Assembly (NCBI GenBank): GCA_015065205.1
Contig: SVQS01000071.1
Location: 1 to 9,046 of the forward strand
Direction: 5' to 3'
Source: Oscillospiraceae bacterium
GTDB lineage: Bacteria; Bacillota; Clostridia; Oscillospirales; CAG-272
Length of the DNA: 9,046 bases
Each line of letters begins with the position of its first letter. Positions within the stretch are counted from its first letter, which is position 1. The translations under genes and the position numbers were made by a program. The notes below the pieces were generated by a model. That model did not search any database. It saw only the letters and a list, made by a program, of their open reading frames with translations, and had not been told where the DNA came from. Of the stretch, positions 6,361 to 9,046 are shown one piece after another.

Positions 6361-7421
6361 AGGCCAAGCTCCTCTCCCGACAAAGCGCGGAAACCGCAAG
6401 CAATGACGCGTTCTTTTTCGCTCTGTGAGAGCGAGGAAGCCATCACGCGGCGCACGAATTCGCCCTTGAGTGAGATGTCGTGAGCATAGTCCTCGGCATT
6501 GATGGAAAGGCGGGTTTCGTCTTTGACCTTTGCAAAATAGAAGCGCTCGGCAAGAACACTCCGCAAGTGCGACAAGTCAAGCGTTGCCTCAGCGGGACTT
6601 GTGCCCACAAGAACGACCTTGACCATATCCTTTTGTGGAATCTCTGCAACGGATGCAAGCATTCTTTCTTCCAAATCAAGTCCCGAAGAAAAGCCTGTAA
6701 CGTCACATTCCACCGTGTGGAGCGTGCGGGTTGCAAACGGAACAAAGCGGTGCGAAACACGACCGCCTTCAATATTCAAAAGCACGTAGCCTTTGGTGCC
6801 GCACTCATCGAATCCGCGCCCCTCCAAGCATCCGCTGTAAGCGGCGATACCGCGCGAATCCAGGCGCAGAACACGATGCTCGTGAATGTGACCGAGTGCC
6901 GCGTAATCAATGTTCTTGTTTTTAAAACAGCCAAGATGGATAATATCCTCGCCCGCTACACCTGCACTGCGGCGTTCCTGCCCATGAAGAAGCAGAATGT
7001 TGACGTCATCAGCATTTAAGGATAGCGTGTCAGCATCGGGAATTGCCGCACCTGTAATGGCAATGTTCCCTTGACGATAGGTCGACCACACCTTGCCAAA
7101 GGTGTGTAAATTTGCAGGGAGTTGCGTGGAATTTGCAAGTGCACTTCCCTTATCGTGGTTGCCCGAAAGATAATAAAAATCGATCATCGGATAGGATGCG
7201 ATAAGGTCAAGCACGTAATTTTCGGTGCTTTTGGTCACGCGCGCGCCATCAAACAGGTCGCCTGCAATCAAAATTGCTTCAACGCCCTCATCGGCAGCCG
7301 TGCGCACCATGCGAGAAAAGGTGGAGCGAATCTCCAATTTGCGTTCTCTTGCTTTATCAGCCGACAAATTCGTTTCCATCGGCGAATCAAGATGGATGTC
7401 GGCACAGTGTATCAGTTTCAA
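6357..7421 (-). CDS. yhaO: YhaO-like calcineurin-type metallophosphoesterase (SbcD-like)
   Basis: A 354-residue metallophosphoesterase with all the motifs of the Mre11/SbcD superfamily: D8-x-H10 (HCADIHLDSPM), GD at 54-55 (AGDLFD), GNHD (87-90), H146 (LLLHGQ) and GHIH (177-180). These bind two metal ions, usually manganese. Residues from about 225 form the C-terminal region found in YhaO and are probably used to bind the ATPase partner. No signal peptide or membrane helix; it should be cytoplasmic and held at the membrane by YhaN. The stop TGA overlaps the yhaN ATG (ATGA), which implies coupled translation and a fixed ratio. Substrate is inferred to be DNA from SbcCD analogy; the YhaO/YhaN role is not settled. 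The start is TTG, supported by a strong ribosome site and by homology starting at MKLIHCADIH. Confidence 0.9.
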   Translation of the reverse strand: MKLIHCADIHLDSPMETNLSADKARERKLEIRSTFSRMVRTAADEGVEAILIAGDLFDGARVTKSTENYVLDLIASYPMIDFYYLSGNHDKGSALANSTQLPANLHTFGKVWSTYRQGNIAITGAAIPDADTLSLNADDVNILLLHGQERRSAGVAGEDIIHLGCFKNKNIDYAALGHIHEHRVLRLDSRGIAAYSGCLEGRGFDECGTKGYVLLNIEGGRVSHRFVPFATRTLHTVECDVTGFSSGLDLEERMLASVAEIPQKDMVKVVLVGTSPAEATLDLSHLRSVLAERFYFAKVKDETRLSINAEDYAHDISLKGEFVRRVMASSLSQSEKERVIACGFRALSGEELGL

Positions 7422-7429
7422 AGTTCGTT

Positions 7430-7437
7430 CCTCCTTT
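7430..7437 (-). promoter_or_regulatory. Ribosome binding site that fixes the TTG start of yhaO
   Basis: AAAGGAGG on the minus strand ends 8 bases before the TTG at 7421. The near-perfect anti-16S match compensates for the weak start codon and no ATG or GTG fits better. Confidence 0.85.
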
Positions 7438-7461
7438 CTTACAGAGATTTTGAAAAGATTG

Positions 7462-7497
7462 CGGGGGAACCTTTTTCGGGGAAAAAGCGTTCCCCCG
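7462..7497. repeat. Long GC-rich intergenic hairpin between the Nudix gene and yhaO
   Basis: CGGGGGAAC (7462-7470) is perfectly complementary to GTTCCCCCG (7489-7497). Inside, CTTTTT and AAAAAG add six more pairs around a CGGGG loop, with one bulged base. No long T-run follows on either strand. In the gap 7422-7571 I found no convincing promoter for yhaO and no clear terminator for the Nudix gene, so this hairpin may act as an mRNA processing or partial termination site. It resembles dispersed palindromes that I recall from clostridial intergenic regions, which needs a genome to test. Confidence 0.7.
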
Positions 7498-7571
7498 TAC
7501 CCCTTCCAAAAAGCTCTCTAACAAATGATTTTCAATAAACGGGAGTGTTTGCAAGTAGTTCCAAAGATTGT

Positions 7572-8036
7572 TTAGACTTTTTCTCCATTTAGGATAGCTT
7601 CAACCAATTCGTCTCCTCGGTAAGTAAGCTTGAGAGAGAAAAAGGATGCGTCTTCTTGCAAAAGTCTCAAAAAGATGCGGTCTCCCTGCCACATGGTCAG
7701 GTCAAACAGCTTTTGCTTTTTGATCCACGCAAGCTCGCCCTCGTCGCACTCTCGTGCTTCTCCCGTCCAATCGGTAACGGAAAAAAGATGCATATATTCG
7801 GTTCCGTAAAGGTCGGAAACAAAGGTCACGATGCCACGGTAACGATAATCGGTCACCGTCAGTCCCGTTTCTTCAAGGATCTCGCGACGCATACAGTCCT
7901 CGGGGCTCTCGCCTGCCTCAAACTTTCCGCCAACACCTATCCACTTATCGTGGTTTTCGTCGTTCTCTTTTTTGGTGCGATGGAGCATCAAATATTCGTC
8001 ACCGCGCTCGAGGTAACAAAGGGTTGTCATTTTCAT
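7572..8036 (-). CDS. Nudix hydrolase, MutX/MutT-like (8-oxo-dGTP diphosphatase family)
   Basis: A 154-residue cytoplasmic Nudix hydrolase of normal length. The complete Nudix box G-x5-E-x7-REUxEExGU is at residues 37-59 (GKFEAGE, then REILEETGL), giving the metal-binding glutamates E52, E55 and E56. Upstream, TTLCYLERGDEYLMLHRTKK and DKWIGVGGKFE match the MutX-like group that removes 8-oxo-dGTP from the nucleotide pool; the substrate is inferred from family only. ATG 8036 overlaps the upstream TGA (ATGA) and is preceded by GAGGAG, 10 bases away. A second ATG two codons later (8030) is possible. The much longer frame that begins at 8309 only runs through the membrane-protein gene in another frame. 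Confidence 0.92.
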   Translation of the reverse strand: MKMTTLCYLERGDEYLMLHRTKKENDENHDKWIGVGGKFEAGESPEDCMRREILEETGLTVTDYRYRGIVTFVSDLYGTEYMHLFSVTDWTGEARECDEGELAWIKKQKLFDLTMWQGDRIFLRLLQEDASFFSLKLTYRGDELVEAILNGEKV

Positions 8037-8698
8037 ATCTCTTCGTCTCCTCTTCTCTTGACTCGTGAACCCGACTTGTAAATGCGGAACATATCCATGC
8101 GTGCTTCGCTTTGCAATGGCAATAAGAGGATGAACACCACTGCATTGATGACAGCAAAGATGAGTACGAGTATCCAATCTGCCAAGAAGAATGTATAAAG
8201 GCGAATGCTCATCCCCTGCCAGCGGTAAAGCCACAGAAGCAGTTGCGGGAAAAGGGATGAAAACAACGGGAGCAGTGGAAACAGCAAATAGGTAATGCGA
8301 TTGGGACACACCAAATGCAGGATGCGCTTGGTGCGGTTGGCAATACGCGTGGTGGGTTCAAAGGAAAACGCCACAATCGAGCAAACCGTAATCAGGAGCA
8401 CCACAAAAGCGTAAACGATGGGCAAAATCCAAAACAGCACGCTGACAATCGGCAAAAGCTGCTCGAACCAAACCACCGCCCCACTGTTCTCAATCGCACC
8501 CGATTTGATCTGCTCGTAAAAATCCCAAGCGTTGCTCTGCAACTCAAAAAGATTCATAGTGGAATATGCCTCACCGTCATACACAAACCAAAGGTGTGGA
8601 ACGGCGGCATATATCAATAAAGCAATGCCGAACAGCGCAGGCAAAAAATAGCACAGATGGATCAGGGCGCGGCGTCCTTTCACAGACATACGGCTCAT
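8033..8698 (-). CDS. Unrecognised four-helix membrane protein
   Basis: A 221-residue protein I cannot assign to a family. Four hydrophobic segments are visible: about 12-33 (LCYFLPALFGIALLIY), 82-112 (LPIVSVLFWILPIVYAFVVL), 135-158 and 167-195. A loop of about 48 residues between helices 1 and 2 is rich in polar and aromatic residues (WFVYDGEAYSTMNLFELQSN). By the positive-inside rule the loop is probably outside, because the N-terminus (VKGRR), the segment between helices 2 and 3 (NRTKR) and the C-terminus (RVKRRGDEE) are basic. No catalytic motif was seen. Both ends overlap neighbours by ATGA, so it is translated together with an HD hydrolase and a Nudix hydrolase. ATG 8698 is supported by GGGAG 7 bases upstream; M4 is an alternative. 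Confidence 0.85.
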   Translation of the reverse strand: MSRMSVKGRRALIHLCYFLPALFGIALLIYAAVPHLWFVYDGEAYSTMNLFELQSNAWDFYEQIKSGAIENSGAVVWFEQLLPIVSVLFWILPIVYAFVVLLITVCSIVAFSFEPTTRIANRTKRILHLVCPNRITYLLFPLLPLFSSLFPQLLLWLYRWQGMSIRLYTFFLADWILVLIFAVINAVVFILLLPLQSEARMDMFRIYKSGSRVKRRGDEEI

Positions 8699-9046
8699 TT
8701 GTTTTCTCCCGCAAGCTTGCCTTCCATCAAGAAGGCAGCTTCCATATCGGCACAGCAGGTAGCATACGCCAAGGGGAACATTTCAAGCGCACGACCTACG
8801 TTGCCGGGGTCCTCGGTGCCCGAAAATCCCATGTGATAGCGAATGGCGAATGCTTCGTCACGCGTCAGACGCATATAGGCAGAAACGATGTAGGCGGATT
8901 TTTCGCCGTGACCGTAAGGGAGCGTATCCTCGATGGTGTAGTACGGAACACTCTGCCATCTTCCCGTCTCATCCTTGACGTTGCGATAGCTTGTCTTATA
9001 GAAATTCACCTTGCAGATGTCATGCAAAAGACCTGCGATTGCAATG
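8695..9046 (-). CDS. HD-domain hydrolase, C-terminal part (5' end outside window)
   Basis: The last 116 residues of a protein that enters from the right edge. The frame reads IAIAGLLHDICKVNFYK, so the apparent start at 9027 is just an internal TTG codon. LLHDICK holds the metal-binding His-Asp pair of the HD superfamily. A further PYGHGEKS (histidine), RYHMGF (histidine) and ADMEAAF (aspartate) fit the later HD ligands. HD proteins hydrolyse phosphate esters of nucleotides or nucleic acids; the substrate cannot be named here because the N-terminus is missing. The TGA overlaps the ATG of the membrane-protein gene (ATGA). Pairing with a Nudix gene in the same unit would fit nucleotide metabolism or clean-up. 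Confidence 0.85.
   Translation of the reverse strand, partial: IAIAGLLHDICKVNFYKTSYRNVKDETGRWQSVPYYTIEDTLPYGHGEKSAYIVSAYMRLTRDEAFAIRYHMGFSGTEDPGNVGRALEMFPLAYATCCADMEAAFLMEGKLAGENK

Noticed and set aside
8037..8309. 91-residue N-terminal extension of the Nudix protein
   Set aside because: It overlaps the membrane-protein gene in another frame; the ATGA junction and the ribosome site support 8036.

Overview
The window looks like a chromosomal piece of a Gram-positive member of the Clostridia, probably an uncultured gut lineage. This is an inference from several points. There are strong AGGAGG-type ribosome binding sites and canonical sigma-A promoters. The genes include a DUF1292 protein, a YhaO/YhaN pair, a MutX-like Nudix enzyme and a lipoprotein with BspA-type leucine-rich repeats. 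Base composition is moderate. All recognised genes lie on the minus strand, so transcription runs from right to left. No transposase, phage gene, tRNA, rRNA or CRISPR array was seen.

Right part (7572-9046): three genes linked by two ATGA overlaps. They are an HD-domain hydrolase cut by the window edge, an unrecognised four-helix membrane protein, and a Nudix hydrolase. A gap of about 150 bases with a large GC-rich hairpin follows. Middle part (2685-7421): a second tight cluster of a YhaO-like metallophosphoesterase (TTG start), a YhaN-like SMC/Rad50-type ATPase with two central membrane helices, and the heme chaperone HemW. The first pair overlaps by ATGA; HemW starts 4 bases after the ATPase stop. 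The ATPase gene carries a heptanucleotide tandem repeat. A small acidic DUF1292 gene (2310-2609) then starts from its own promoter just after hemW.

Left part (1-2309): about 780 bases without a protein gene (1528-2309), but full of RNA and DNA structure. In the direction of transcription it holds three things. First comes a multi-hairpin RNA ending in an intrinsic terminator (2082 to about 2300). Next is a field of CGATAT inverted repeats bounded by hairpins (1820-2080). Last is a near-consensus promoter (1777-1805) driving a leader of about 243 nt. The leader begins with the 5' arm of a 22-position long-range helix and ends with a UUCG-capped intrinsic terminator about 54 nt before the lipoprotein start codon. 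The terminator stem shares its sequence with the leader helix, so the arrangement looks like transcription attenuation, or alternatively a stand-alone small RNA. The lipoprotein (1-1527, running off the window) has a lipobox, tandem 41-residue CxxC repeats, an Ig-like region and the start of a BspA-type repeat domain.

The strongest candidates for something undescribed are the leader at 1581-1770 and the structured RNA at 2082-2300. Neither could be assigned to a known class by eye.
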